A stretch of 64,000 nucleotides of DNA from Notamacropus eugenii (taxonomy: Eukaryota > Chordata > Mammalia > Diprotodontia > Macropodidae): the NCBI RefSeq assembly GCF_028372415.1, contig NC_092876.1, forward strand, positions 62,772,885 through 62,836,884, written 5' to 3'. Below the pieces are notes generated by a model. That model saw only the letters and a program-made list of their open reading frames with translations. It had not been told where the DNA came from and did not search any database. This document shows positions 10,970 through 21,869 of this stretch, in pieces. The position numbers and the translations under genes were made by a program. Position 1 is the stretch's first letter. Every line of letters begins with the position of its first letter.

Positions 10970-11868
10970 TAAAAATAGCAAAATGCTTCGCATCCATTTG
11001 CATCCATCGTCTCCCTAGAGCCTCCATAACAACCCTATAGAGCAGGGACTTACCAGTATTCTTATTTCCTGTAAAACTAAGGCTCAGAGATCAGTCCTTG
11101 ATCACAGAGCTAGTCAGCATTAGAGACAGTATTTGAACCTGGCAATGAGGTGGGGTAGAAAGGGTCCTGGACCTGGAGTCAGGAAGACCTGAATTGAAAT
11201 CCAGCCTCAGGACCTTACTAGCCATTGGACTCTAGGTAAATCATCTAACTTCTGCCTGCCTCAGTTTCCTCATCTTTAAAAGTAATAATAGTAATAACAC
11301 CAGAGTTATTGTGAAGATCACATGACATGTTTGCAAAGTGCTCTGCAAACTTTAAAGTGCTATGTAAAAACTAGTTATTATATTCCTGATTCACAGTCTT
11401 CGCTATAATATGCTGTGACTTAGGTGTAGTTCACATATAAGGTATAAGGAAATCTGGGATCATATGAAGTATAAGCCAGAAGAGTGATGGGACATAGACG
11501 TATGAATTCAATTATGCTAGGGCTTTGATATGGAAAGAGTCCCTAATTGGGAGTCAGGAGCCTTGGGCTTGAGATTGAGCTGAATTTGTCATCAAAGGAC
11601 CCAAATCCACATCCCACTTCTTTGGTCAGATCTCATCACCTCTCAGACCCTCAGTTTCTTCCTCTATAAAAATGGAGTAAGACCAGAATGCTCTCTAGGG
11701 TCTCTTCCATTTCTAAATCTTGTGATCCTCTGCCATTGAGTCACTAGGAGTGTGATCTTAGGCAAAAGACTTACCATCTCTTTCTTCCTTTTTAAACTGA
11801 GGTAATTGGATTTGATGGTCTCAAAAGGTCCTGTCTAACTTTAATATTCTGAAAGTCTATAAGGGATT
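10970..11868. mobile_element. Run of four MIR-type SINEs (10970-11140 -, 11145-11385 +, 11530-11732 +, 11735-11868 +)
   Basis: Antisense copy: cctccataacaaccctatag and aaggctcagagatcagtcct. Sense copies: cagtttcctcatctttaaaa with taaagtgctatgtaaaaact; ccctcagtttcttcctctat; gtgtgatcttaggcaaaaga. The GT microsatellite follows directly. Confidence 0.75.
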
Positions 11869-11870
11869 CT

Positions 11871-11935
11871 GTGTGTGTGTGTGTGTGTGTGCGTGCATGC
11901 ACGCATGTGTGTGCGCCTCAGTGTATGTGTGTGTG
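11871..11935. repeat. Compound GT/GC microsatellite
   Basis: GT run at 11871-11891, then gcgtgcatgcacgcatgtgt and further GT. Confidence 0.9.
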
Positions 11936-11939
11936 ATGT

Positions 11940-12905
11940 TAAGAAAGATTTATACAAGTGCCCCAGGTGTATTTTCTGTGCAGTTAAAACTCCATATTTA
12001 ATGGTTGGAGCCAGAGTGGTCACGGCTGTCACCCGGGATTTCATGCTCCCGTTTACATCTTTAGTTTCCCCTGTCAGAGACAGCTTCATCCTCTACTCCA
12101 CAGGCCCTCTGTGTACTGGGAGAAGGCGGGGCTGGAGCTGGAGGGCTCCCCTCCCCACTATAGGGTTTGGAGACAGATGTGGAATCTGTCAAGGGACAAA
12201 CTGAGGGAAAGAAAAGAACCTCAGCACCCTGGGGAGGGTGAGAAGGAAGACAGGGAATGAAACTAACAGGGGAACAGGAGCAGGTGGTAGTCAGAATTTG
12301 GACAGTTCAGGGTCCTATCACTAGCCAGCCATTCAACAAAGAGAGCCATCAGACAAAGGAGAGTAAATTTACTAGGTAGGGTGGGAGGGTCAGAAACATA
12401 GCAACCTGGATTGAGAAGAGGACAGGTGAGTTCCTTAGGAAAGGAAGTCAGGAAGCCAGGAGGTTAAATAGATCTGGAATCTCAGAGGCCAGGGCAAGGT
12501 TCACAGAGCCCGGGTCAGGATCCCTAAAGGTCAGAGCCAAGTTAGCAGAACCAAGATTAGGATCACCAGCTGTAAGTCATGAGACTTAAAGAAGCCTCAG
12601 AGATAAGGCTCTTAGATCATGCCATGATAGGGCCAGAGGTACAGGTCACCAACCACAAGAAAGAGGTTTATGTACCCAAGGCTGGCATCTGGTGAGAACT
12701 CAGAAACTTAAAATCAAGAGTTGTGAAGAGGTGTGAACTATAGGACTGAAGAAACCTAGGGAGTTCTGGCCTTGAGGAATGGGATGTCTCACCAACTGAG
12801 AGAGTGGGGCTGCAGGCATCTCACTGACACTTCTGGCTGCAAAGCTATTGAATCTCTTGGGTAAAAATTTCCTTTTTCTAAAATCACTCTCCAAAAATCA
12901 CTTTT
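11940..12905. other. Unique stretch, nothing recognised
   Basis: Purine-rich, G+C moderate. Short frames only. Confidence 0.45.
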
Positions 12906-12909
12906 TCAT

Positions 12910-13035
12910 CCAATATCTCATTCCATCCTCACAGGTCTCCTATTCAATAGCCAGGGCAGATATTATTATTTCATTTTACAGATGAAGAAACTGGGACCCA
13001 GAGAAGTAAAGTGACTTGCCCAGGGTCTCACATAT
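12910..13035 (-). mobile_element. MIR
   Basis: ttacagatgaagaaactggg, gtgacttgcccagggtctca. Confidence 0.8.
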
Positions 13036-13039
13036 TGAT

Positions 13040-13250
13040 TAATAAATCAACAAGTATTCTATGTATCAGACACTATGTTAGGGACAAAGACAAAAATAAA
13101 AACAACTTCTGTCTCAAGTAGCTTACATATTGAGAGACGTGGCATATATACATATAAGCTTATGGAAAATGTATAGAAAGCATATCCATGATAATTTTGG
13201 TCAGAAGGCATTAGCTGCTGGCAGGGAAAGAGTGGACTTCATGTTGGAAA
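13040..13250 (+). mobile_element. MAR1-like SINE
   Basis: tcaacaagtattctatgtat, cactatgttagggacaaaga, tgtctcaagtagcttacata. Confidence 0.55.
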
Positions 13251-13279
13251 GGCATAAAGATGAGAGATCTTAGTGTAGA

Positions 13280-13410
13280 TCATAAGTCTAAGAGAGAAAG
13301 GGACCTCAGAGGTCATGTTAGTCCATCACTCTCCATTTACAGGAGAGGAAGTGGAGCCCTGAGATTAAGTGATTTGCTCCAGATTCCCCCAGGTAGTAAG
13401 TGTCCAAAAT
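13280..13410 (-). mobile_element. MIR
   Basis: gggacctcagaggtcatgtt, caggagaggaagtggagccc. Confidence 0.65.
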
Positions 13411-13583
13411 AGAATGGCACATGTAAGGAATGGTGGAAAAGCCAGCTTGGTTGGACCATAGATAGTATGACAGGAAGTGATCTATAAAGCCAGGATTGAC
13501 ACCCAGGGACATCCAGCTTCCAGCTCTGGTCTTGCTCTACACTGTTATCCAAGAGTGGGGTTTCCATAGGATCCCAATCTCTC

Positions 13584-13790
13584 TCTAGATCAGGAGTTCT
13601 TAACCTTTTTTGTTTTATGTATCCTTCTGATGAAGCCTGTGGACTCCTTCTCAGAATAATATTGGTTTTTTTATATTAAAAAAAATGCCAAATATCAGAA
13701 GTTAGTGAAAATAACCTATTTTTTCCCTTCCAAGTTCACAGACCCCTTTAAATTTATCCTTGGATCCTTGGTTAAGGTCTGGGCTATCTA
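13584..13790. mobile_element. Non-autonomous DNA-transposon-like repeat (ends TTCTTAACC/GGTTAAG)
   Basis: Begins gagttcttaaccttttttgt and closes cttggttaaggt. Inner words: cctgtggactccttctcaga, aataatattgg. Two other copies are at 41285 and 60385. Confidence 0.6.
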
Positions 13791-14269
13791 TTCCTCATCA
13801 GTTCCCCTCCTAAGATAGAGGCCAGGCCTGTTCCCAAACACGCCCCTGGAAATCTCCCTAAAATCAGACCTAAAAGATCTGTCACCAGCTCTCCATTACT
13901 TCTTCTCTCTTTGCTTCACGGGATAATTGTCTTTCACAAATCCATTGTCCTCTCCCACAACAGAAGCCTCCCTCGCTCTCCTGAATGGGAGGCAGAGAAT
14001 ATTTGGAACCTGGAAAGCTATGTGTGATAGGAATAAGAATCCCATGCAAAAACAGCTCCTGTTTTGGGTCCTTCCCAGATAACCAGCCCACGACAATTCC
14101 AGAGCTTCAACAAAGGCAAAAGTAACCACTCTTCCCATGCTTTCTCCATACATCACCCCCAGCTTCCCCTTCTCAACTCCTCTTCCCAGTCATTTTTCTC
14201 TTATTTTGTTTTTAGTCATTCTCCAAACCAAAATGGATCCTAAATTGCCCTGGTCAGTATTGAGAGTAA

Positions 14270-14665
14270 AGATATTGATCTTTCACGACTGAACCTCACC
14301 TCGTCCATGAAGCCCACTGTGTTTACTTCTGCCTACAAGTGAGATCTTCACTTTATTCCTACTTCCTTCTCAGATCTTCCATTGCTCTTCTGGGCTATAT
14401 CATAGAACTTAGCAACACAGACAATCTGACCCAATTTCTCTCCCCTTAATGCCACATCCCATCTTCTTCCTCTACACCTTTGCATAGGCTGTGCCCACTG
14501 CCTAGACTACTTTGCCCTTACTTTTGCTTCTTGGATCCCCCTTCTCTTCCAGTCTCAGCTCCAATGAGCCACATCCTACAAGAGCCTTTCCTGATCCCTC
14601 CGGTATTTAATGTCCCTCCCCCAATGAATTTGTTTAGTGTCTTGCACGTAGTAAGCATTTAAAAA
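14270..14665 (+). mobile_element. L2 3' end
   Basis: tttgcataggctgtgcccac, aagagcctttcctgatccct and cacgtagtaagcatttaa are the L2 3' order. An L1 fragment abuts its end. Confidence 0.65.
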
Positions 14666-14669
14666 GCTA

Positions 14670-15275
14670 TGGATTTTGACCCACATGTACAAAAATGTTT
14701 ATGGCAGCTCTTTTTGTGGTGGCAAAGAATTGGAAATTGAGGAGATGGCTGTACAAGTTGTGGTATATGAATGTAATAGAATACTATTGTACTGTTAGAA
14801 ATGATAAGCAGGTGGATTTCAGAAAAACCTGGAAAGACTTATATGAACTGATGCTGAGTGAGGGGAGCAGAACCAGGAGAACATTATACACAGTAACAGC
14901 TATGTTATACAACGACTGATCTTGATAGACTTAGCTCTTCTCAGCAATACAAAGATCTAAGACAACTCCAAAAGACTTGTGATGGGAAATGCTATCCAGA
15001 GAAAGAACTTTGGAGTCTGAATACAGACGGAAGCATACTATTTGCTCTCCTTTTCTTTTGTTGTTTTGTTTTATTTCTGCTTCCTTGTGGTTCTAATTCT
15101 TCTTTACGTCTTGACTAATGTGAAAATAGATTTAATATGAATGTATAAATAGAGTTTATATCAGATTGCGTGCTATCTTGGGGAGGGGAGGGAAGAGAAA
15201 ATTCAAAACTCAAAATGTTATGCAAGTGAATGTGAGAGTTAAAAATAAAGAAGTTAATTATAAAAAAGAAGATAT
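14670..15275 (+). mobile_element. L1 LINE 3' end with ORF2 C-terminal remnant
   Basis: The frame at 14695 reads MFMAALFVVAKNWK, then YMNVIEYYCTVRND and RKTWKDLYELMLSEGSR. This corresponds to the L1 ORF2 C-terminus (MFIAALFTIAKTWN and TMEYYAAIKNDEF in human L1). A 3' UTR follows, with a G-rich segment and caaaatgttatgcaagtgaa. The ORF is only the last about 75 codons. Confidence 0.8.
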
Positions 15276-15279
15276 GGGT

Positions 15280-16020
15280 TCTATGAAGCAGAGGTGAGGA
15301 GAGTCAGTCAATCATCCTTCTCCCCTTAGTCTAGTACTTTTGTCCAGTGAGAGCACATCTCAATTGAATCAATCAACCAGGGGGTGAACTAGGCAACCAG
15401 GGAGATTCTGTTTGAATTGCATGTGGAAATTCATCATACCCAGTGGAACATGTATAAGACCAGGAAACTAATTAGGAGTTCAGGATTAGAAGAGAAAGGC
15501 AGTCTTGGCCAGGGGAAGGAGAGCCTTGGCCTTGATCTCGGTTTCCCCATCCTTGACCTGTAAACTTTGGAAGGTCAGAGGATTCAGACTTCTCCATTGA
15601 CATCTCAGTCCTAGCACTGATGAAGTGTTTGCATATGGAGATCACAAATTAGACATACTGAGGAAAGATAGCTTCAGGATTCTACAAGGAACTCAGTAGA
15701 CAAGCTATCCAACAGCTAAGGGGAGACTTGAAAAGCAGCTAGGAGCTGTGAGTTTCTACTTTGCTACATCTGTTCTCTACCTTGAACCCACATTTCCCTG
15801 GACTCTGTATATGCTTGTGAGAAAGTATGTCACAGACTTCTAGGGGGATTTTTTGGAATGCCAACTATTCTTATTATTCCACTTTAGTAAATGGCATTAA
15901 CTTAAAGTATGGTTGACTAATTGCTATCAACAGATAATTATTAGAAAAGACACACTAGAGGGGCCTTATAGGTTATCCTATTAGAAAGATACTCCCCCCT
16001 CTCCCCGCCCCCCTCAAGGT
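15280..16020. other. Unique stretch, nothing recognised
   Basis: No repeat or coding signal. A similar unique stretch is 16300-16830. Confidence 0.45.
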
Positions 16021-16026
16021 TACCCT

Positions 16027-16292
16027 TAGAACATCCTTGTTGTTGTACAATGATTTCAGTCATGTCTGACTCATTCATGACCCCATTTGGAGTTTTCTTG
16101 GCAAAATACTGGAGTGATTGGCCATTTCCTTCTCCAGCTTACTTTACAGATGAGGAAACTGAGGCAGGGTTAAGTGACTTGCCCAGGGTCACACAGCTAG
16201 CAAGTGTCTGAGGCTGGATTTCAACTCAGAAAGATGAGTCTTCCTGACTCCAGACGTGACACTCTGTGCACTATGGCACCACCTAGCTGCCC
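16027..16292 (-). mobile_element. WSINE1/WALLSI-like SINE, full length
   Basis: ttcagtcatgtctgactcat tail, then cagatgaggaaactgaggca and the head cactatggcaccacctagct. Confidence 0.9.
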
Positions 16293-16829
16293 CTTAGAAC
16301 TTTGACAGGGAGATTTAGGAATATCAGCACGAGTAGGGGTTGGGAGAGTAAGTCTAGAGCTTATACTACACAAAACGTGGGAAATGAATCCTGTAAAGTC
16401 AGAGTTATGGGAGATGGATTGGGGACCTCTGGTCCCTTTGGACTCTGAGATTCTGTGATGAGTGCTGGTCCAAGTGGCACTTCCAAGTCATTCTATCTAG
16501 GTCAAGTTTCCTGCTCTAGTGAGCTCCAAGACTCTAAGGCCAAAGATCTGTGGTCCCTCCCTACCCTCCACCTAAAACGAACTGGGTTTCCCACCTCAGA
16601 ACATCTGCTGGAGGACTGGGGATTTACTTACCTGAATCAGTTAGATTGAACTAACTCATCATTCTAGAACCGAAGCCGACTCTCCATTCATCAGGAAGCT
16701 TTAGTGGTCACCCAACTTACTATTAACCTCTTGGTTAACTAAATCGCTTCTTTCCTACCACCACTTCCCTTCTCCCCCAAATTAAAAGAAGCAAGAGGCA
16801 AAAAGAATTATCACCTAAAATGAATTTCA

Positions 16830-16990
16830 TGGGATTTAGAATTGAAAAATCACTTCTGGATCATCTAGTCCAACTACCTCATGTTACTAATGAAGACATG
16901 GAGCCCAAGAAAGGTAAAGAAGTGACTTACCCAAGGTCACACAGCTAGGAAGTGACAGAATCAGAAAACAAAGGCAGAGCCTTCTAACCT
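16830..16990 (-). mobile_element. MIR
   Basis: tcatctagtccaactacctc, cccaaggtcacacagctagg. Confidence 0.75.
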
Positions 16991-17399
16991 CAAATTCATC
17001 CCTCTTTTCATTTCACTACCTCACACAACAACCCTGGGAAATACCTTAAGATGAGTCTTTCCCAGTAGCCCAGACCCTTCTCATAAGCAGCAGGACACAG
17101 TACCAACCATCATGCCACCCAAGTAGACCTGCATGCCAACTTCAGCCCCAAAGCCAGAGATTACCAATCCCTTCTAGGGCCTCCCTGCCACTTTGACTCA
17201 AGTTACCCAGACCCCTAAAATTCCGAGTAGGATCCCAACCTACTAGATCCCTGGGCAAATAAATAACCTCTATTGTGTCTGGATGCTGCACCTCAGGGAG
17301 GTCTCCATACCATGTACTTCACATTGTAGCCAATTGCTAGCCAAAAGCAGGTCTGGCTCCCTGTCCCACTCCCAACCAGCTGGTCATACATGCATATCC

Positions 17400-17780
17400 T
17401 AGGCTTGTCTTGAGGCTGATCAGGGTCAGTGGGCAGACACAGCGCTAGGGGCCTAGCTGCCATCCTGACCCATTGTCTTCAGCCTGACAGGCCCCCCCCA
17501 ACCCCCTGCTTGTGGCGTTTCTTCAGCCCACAGAGCCCTGCCCCTTGACGGGCAGCTGGCTTCCAGCAGTAGTCAGGCCCCCACCTCTCCAGGACTCCCA
17601 AGGGAGTTCTGGGAGGCCAGAGGCCCTGTCTGCTCCAGCAGTCCAGCACTGCTGACCTGGCAGAGAAGGGGAAGCGGCCCTGTCAGGAGGCTGTCAGTGG
17701 GGAAGGCAGAGGGCTGGCTTTACTGACAGCCCAGGGAGCTTCAGCCCTTCCTAGCCAGGACTCCTGGGAGTTACTGCAGT
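17400..17780. promoter_or_regulatory. Unique GC-rich patch with four TGACAG (MEIS-type) motifs
   Basis: TGACAG at 17485-17490 and 17724-17729; CTGTCA at 17680-17685 and 17691-17696. No interspersed repeat is recognised. It is 31-32 kb upstream of the EPHA8 start. Confidence 0.35.
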
Positions 17781-18114
17781 GCAAAAGGCCAGGCTAGGAC
17801 CTGGCTCCTCCTCTACCAGACTGAGCCCAGGAATGCTGATAGCACTGCGGACTCTCCCTCTCAAGGCTGGCCTTACCCACAAGCAGAAGAAAGAGGTCTT
17901 TTACCTAATGGGATTTGAGGGGCACATGGCCTGTGATGAACTTGATGTGTCACCTTGTGCCAGTCACCTTCCTTCTCTCAGCCTAATTTTATTCATTTTC
18001 TTGTTTAGTATGGTAGAAACAGTCTTGGTCTTGGAGTCAGAAGCGTCAAGGACTACTTCTTGGGTATTTTACAGGATGACTGCTATTTTCAAAAATATTT
18101 GTTCATTCTTTAAA

Positions 18115-18245
18115 TTTTTTTGGAGGCAGTCAGGGTTAAGTGACTTGCCCAGGGTCACATAGCTAGTATATGACGCTAGATGTGAACTCAAGTCCTCCTG
18201 ACTCCCAAGTTGGTGGTGTATCCACTGAGCCACCTAGGTGCCCCC
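18115..18245 (-). mobile_element. Short tRNA-derived SINE, antisense
   Basis: T run, ggaggcagtcagggttaagt, gacttgcccagggtcacata, ccactgagccacctaggtgc. About 130 bp, lacking the WSINE 3' tail. Confidence 0.75.
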
Positions 18246-18249
18246 ATTC

Positions 18250-18400
18250 ATTCATTTTTAACATTCACTTTTTAAAAAAAATTTGAGTTTCAAATTCTCC
18301 CCCTCTCTCTAGTCCCTTCCCCATTCACTCAGAAAACAGGCAATATGATATTCATCATGCATGTAAAGTCATGAAAAAATATATTTCCATATTGGAATAT
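18250..18400. repeat. Unclassified interspersed repeat (copies also at 20985-21055 and 23405-23555)
   Basis: All three share a T-rich start, a 'ttgagttccaaattctctccctcc' type core (here tttgagtttcaaattctccc) and, in two, a following 'acatgtgcagtca/atgcatgtaaagtca' segment. The family was not named. Confidence 0.55.
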
Positions 18401-18539
18401 GGCTTTGATTTGGGGATATAGGTTGGGCTGGATGGTCGCTGAGGTCCTTGCCAACTCTGAGAGTCTATGACTCTGTGCTTTAGACTCATGCCCTAGCTCT
18501 GATGGTTAATACCTCTGTTCTTCTTACCTCTGTAGTGTA

Positions 18540-19310
18540 CTTTCCAGGGATGTACACGTTGACAATGAGGTTGACACATGCATTGCCAAAGCTAGCTCAG
18601 TGTTTGGGAGGCTCTGAAGAAGTTTGGGAGAGAAGAGGTATTAGACTGACTACCAAACTGAAGGTCTACAGGGCCGTTGTATTGACCTCATTGTTATATG
18701 CTTGTGAAACATGGACAGTCTACCAACTCCATACCAGGAAACTGAATAGCTTCCATTTGAACTGTCTTAGGAAGATTCTGAGGATCACCTGGCAGGATAA
18801 GGTACCAGACACTGAGGTCCTTGCTCGAACTGAACTGCCAAGCATTCAAACTGTGCTTCAGAGAGTGCAGCTCCAATGGGCTGGCCATGTTGTTCAAATG
18901 CAAAATGTACACTTGCCCAAAAGACTATTTTATGGAGAACTCACATGGGGCAGGCAATCACATGATGGTCAGAAGAAGCGATACAAGGACACTCTCAAGC
19001 TCTCTCAAGAACTTTGGATTTGACTGTGCAACATGGTAGACACTGGTACAGGACTGCTCAGCATGGCATGCCCACATAAGAAAAGGTGCTGTGCTCTTTG
19101 AGCAAAGCAGAATTGAGACAGCATAAAGTAAATATAGGATGCACAAATTTGGAATATCCATCCCAAATATTCACACGGACTATCTGTGCCCAGTCTATGG
19201 TAGAGGATTCCGAGCTCATATTGGTCTGATCAGCCACAGTCAGACACAATGAAGCTTCATTTTATCATGATGATGTCATTTTCAGAACCAAGGACAACAA
19301 CCAACCAACC
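18540..19310 (+). mobile_element. RTE-class LINE, 3' end of the reverse transcriptase ORF, broken
   Basis: The frame from about 18627 reads VWERRGIRLTTKLKVYRAVV, LLYACETW, NCLRKILRITWQDK and QLQWAGHVVQM. These are the post-catalytic RT/connection words typical of RTE elements. Upstream, VDNEVDTCIAKASSVFGRL is in a different frame, so there is a frameshift near 18615-18630. A second frameshift lies near 19000-19010, and a TAG follows CATW at about 19036. The C-terminal motif near 19189-19250 (CPVYGRGFRAHIGLISHS) resembles a C2H2-type knuckle in which the second cysteine is now tyrosine. The end is a short A/C-rich tail (aaggacaacaacc). It is a dead 5'-truncated copy. Confidence 0.85.
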
Positions 19311-19435
19311 AACTCTATTAACAACGGACAACTTCATTGAGACTCAGCTTTTTCACCTATAAAATGTGAATAATAATAACGATAACCCATGTACTCCCTG
19401 CCCCCAGAATTCTTCCAAGGAAAATTGAAAAGAAA

Positions 19436-19618
19436 CAATCATTTATTAAGCACCTACTATTTGCAAAGCACTGTGCACTTTATAGATAGGATCTAATTGG
19501 ATCTGCCCAACAACCCTGTAGTAGGTTCTGTTATTATCCCTATTTTACAGTTAAGGAAATTGAGGCAGACAGATAAAGTGACTTGCCCAGGGTCACACAA
19601 CCAGTATGTGTGAGAGGA
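19436..19618 (-). mobile_element. MIR with MAR1-type leading sequence
   Basis: tttattaagcacctactatt, caacaaccctgtagtaggtt, gacttgcccagggtcacaca. Confidence 0.7.
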
Positions 19619-19624
19619 GATATT

Positions 19625-19950
19625 TGTTGTTGTTGTGTTTGTCCTTCATTCCTGAAGAGAACCATGACATCAAGATGATGATATGACTTGCAGTTGACTT
19701 TGATTTGAGTGAGGGGGAGTTGTACAAAGTCACCAGCCTCACTTTCTCCTCCAGAGCTATCTGGGTCTAGTGGCCAGATGTTCATCAGGAGGACTTGGAG
19801 ATGACCCAGGATGCAATGGAAGACCCTGGTCATTTTAGGCTAAATTCTTATCATGTTTTCACTTCTCACTTTGAGTGAGATACACCCATTCTATGAATAG
19901 GTTTCTTTAAGTAGGTATTCAAGGGATGGCCCCTTTAATAAAAAAAAAAA
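19625..19950 (+). mobile_element. RTE-mobilised SINE (RTESINE-like), near full length
   Basis: Contains tccttcattcctgaagagaa, tgacatcaagatgatgat, ctgggtctagtggccag and ends ggatggcccctttaataaaa with an A run. It shares words with 20255-20560 and, in reverse, 45008-45300. Confidence 0.75.
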
Positions 19951-20194
19951 TCAAACTGGGTGGGGAAGTCCCTCAGGCTTCCTGGGTAAAAGAGAAACAG
20001 TTACTATTTAGTATTTATGTTCACTCTGTGCTAGGTGGGTGAGGACCTGTTGTCCAATCTATGAGCTCCAGAGTGAATTGGGTTTAAGGCTTGGTCTTTG
20101 AGCAAGAAATCTAGCCAGTAAAACCAAAGGAGAAAAGTCAGCTTTGGCCATGGAAGTATACCTTCCCCTGGGTAGAATACCCTAGGCAAAGAAG

Positions 20195-20242
20195 GAGAGG
20201 AGAGGAGAAGAGAGAACAGGACAGGACAGGACAGGAGAGGAG
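20195..20242. repeat. GGAGA/GGACA pentanucleotide repeat
   Basis: ggagaggagaggagaagaga followed by ggacaggacaggacagg. Confidence 0.85.
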
Positions 20243-20254
20243 CTACTACTCACT

Positions 20255-20560
20255 CACAGATTATGTTTGTCCTTCATTCTTGAAGAGGACTATGACATCA
20301 AGACGATGACATGACTTGAAATTGACTTTGATTTGAGTGAAGGAGGGCTGTGCAAGGTCACCAACATCACTTTCTCCTCCAGAGCCACCTGGGTCCAGTG
20401 GCCAGATATACATCAGGGTGGCTGGAGATGGCCCAGGACCTTGGCCATTTTAGGCTAAGGTCTTATCAGATTCTCACTTTAAGTGAGATACTGGAGATAT
20501 TTGAACTCAGGCTCAGCACTCTCCCCATTGTACTATATGTTTGCCTCCATAAAGCTTGAA
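20255..20560 (+). mobile_element. RTE-mobilised SINE, second copy
   Basis: Starts tgtttgtccttcattcttga, then atgacatcaagacgatgaca and gggtccagtggccagatata. The 3' third diverges and joins a MIR-like tail. Confidence 0.75.
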
Positions 20561-21080
20561 AAGTGGACTGGAGTCAGATTCTATTTGAGTTTCTATACCA
20601 CTGGACTAGATGACCTCTTAAGTCCTTTCCATCTCCGGATCTATGATCCTTAAAGCTCCAAAGAAACGTTAGCACAATTGTTATTATTACAAATCACATA
20701 AGTGAAAAAGACATGGAAAAGGATTCAGATGCTGAGTGACCAGAGTAACCAATCTTGGTTCCAAAGAAGAGAAAAAACTGAACCTCTCTTCCTGGTGTCT
20801 CACTGTAGGGACAGAATGTTTCCATTTACAGGAATCACTGTTGTTTGAGCTTAGTTTTCTTTGTTATAAGAGAGCATTCAATTTGGAAACAGATGTGGGG
20901 GCAGGGGGGGGGGGGGAAGAAAAGAGAGTATCCAAAAATGACCAGGGTATAAAAATAAATAAATTGATAAATCTTTTTTGGTTGTTCATTTAGAACAATT
21001 TTATTTTCAGTTCCAAATTCTCTCCCTCCCTCTACCTCCTCCTCACCCATATAAACCTTATTATAATTATGTTTTTAATA

Positions 21081-21310
21081 AAGCTAACTGTAATCCCTGA
21101 TACGGGGGAGGCTTAGGCTAGTGGACTACTTCAGCTCAGGAGTTTTGAGCTCAGAACAGCTAAAGCCAGTCTGGTATCCTCACTAAGTCCAGAATCACTA
21201 TGGGAAGCCCCTGGGAGTGGAAGCCCATCGGGCTGACTAAGGAGAGCAGCCCAAGTTGGAAATAGAGCAGATCAAAGTTCCCTTGCAGGTCAGTGAGATA
21301 GAAAGACCCA
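21081..21310 (+). pseudogene. 7SL (SRP) RNA retropseudogene
   Basis: The stretch follows 7SL RNA from about its 'ctgtaatccc' segment onward. It contains gggaggctTaggct, ttCAGCTCAGGAGTTTTGAGC, the S-domain words cactatgggaag and gggctgactaaggagagc, then gttggaaatagagcagatcaa. These correspond to 7SL segments such as gggaggctgaggct, ggctgcctaaggagggg-type and gtcggaaacggagcaggtcaa. The first about 20 nt and most of the 3' Alu-domain strand are missing or scrambled. It is followed by an A-rich tail (aacaaataagcaagc), so it looks like a retrotransposed copy. The S domain is present, so this is not an Alu-type SINE, and marsupials are not known to carry 7SL SINEs. It is too diverged to be functional. 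Confidence 0.8.
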
Positions 21311-21361
21311 GCCTATAACAAATAAGCAAGCAAACAAGTAAGTAAACAAACAAATACATGA

Positions 21362-21577
21362 ATGGAAAGAAAGAGAAGAAAAGAAAAAGGAAAGGGAGGA
21401 AGGGAGGAAGGAAGGAAGGAAGGAAGGAAGGAAGGAAGGAAGGAAGGAAGGAAGGAAGGAAGGAAGGAAGGAAGGAAGGAAGGAAGGAAGGAAGGAGGAG
21501 GGAGGGAGGGAGGAAGGAAGGGAGGGAGGGAGAAAGGAAGGGAGGGAGGAAAGAGATAGAAAGAAAGAAAAAGAAAG

Positions 21578-21672
<95 letters not shown>

Positions 21673-21868
21673 GGGAGGGAGGGAGGAAGGAAGGAAGGAA
21701 GGAAGGAAGGAAGGAAGGAAGGAAGGAAGGAAGGAAGGAAGGAAGGAAGGGAGGGAGGGAGGGAGGGGGGGGGAGGGAGGGAGGGAGGGAGGAGGAAGGA
21801 AGGAAGGAAGGAAGGAAGGAAGGAAGGAAGGAAGGAAGGAAGGAAGGAAGGAAGGAAGGAAGGAAGGA
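21362..21868. repeat. (GGAA)n/(GAAA)n polypurine microsatellite, about 500 bp
   Basis: Blocks are GGAA (about 21400-21495), mixed GGGA/GAAA (to 21570), GAAA (about 21571-21670), GGAA (to 21748), GGGA (to about 21792), and GGAA again to 21868. It follows the A-rich tail of the 7SL retrocopy, which probably seeded it. The long Gly/Arg/Lys/Glu and Phe/Leu/Pro/Ser frames across it are repeat translation. Confidence 0.95.
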
Positions 21869-21869
21869 C

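Noticed and set aside
21081..21310. Alu-type SINE
   Set aside because: The S domain of 7SL is present and the host is marsupial, so a 7SL retrocopy fits better.
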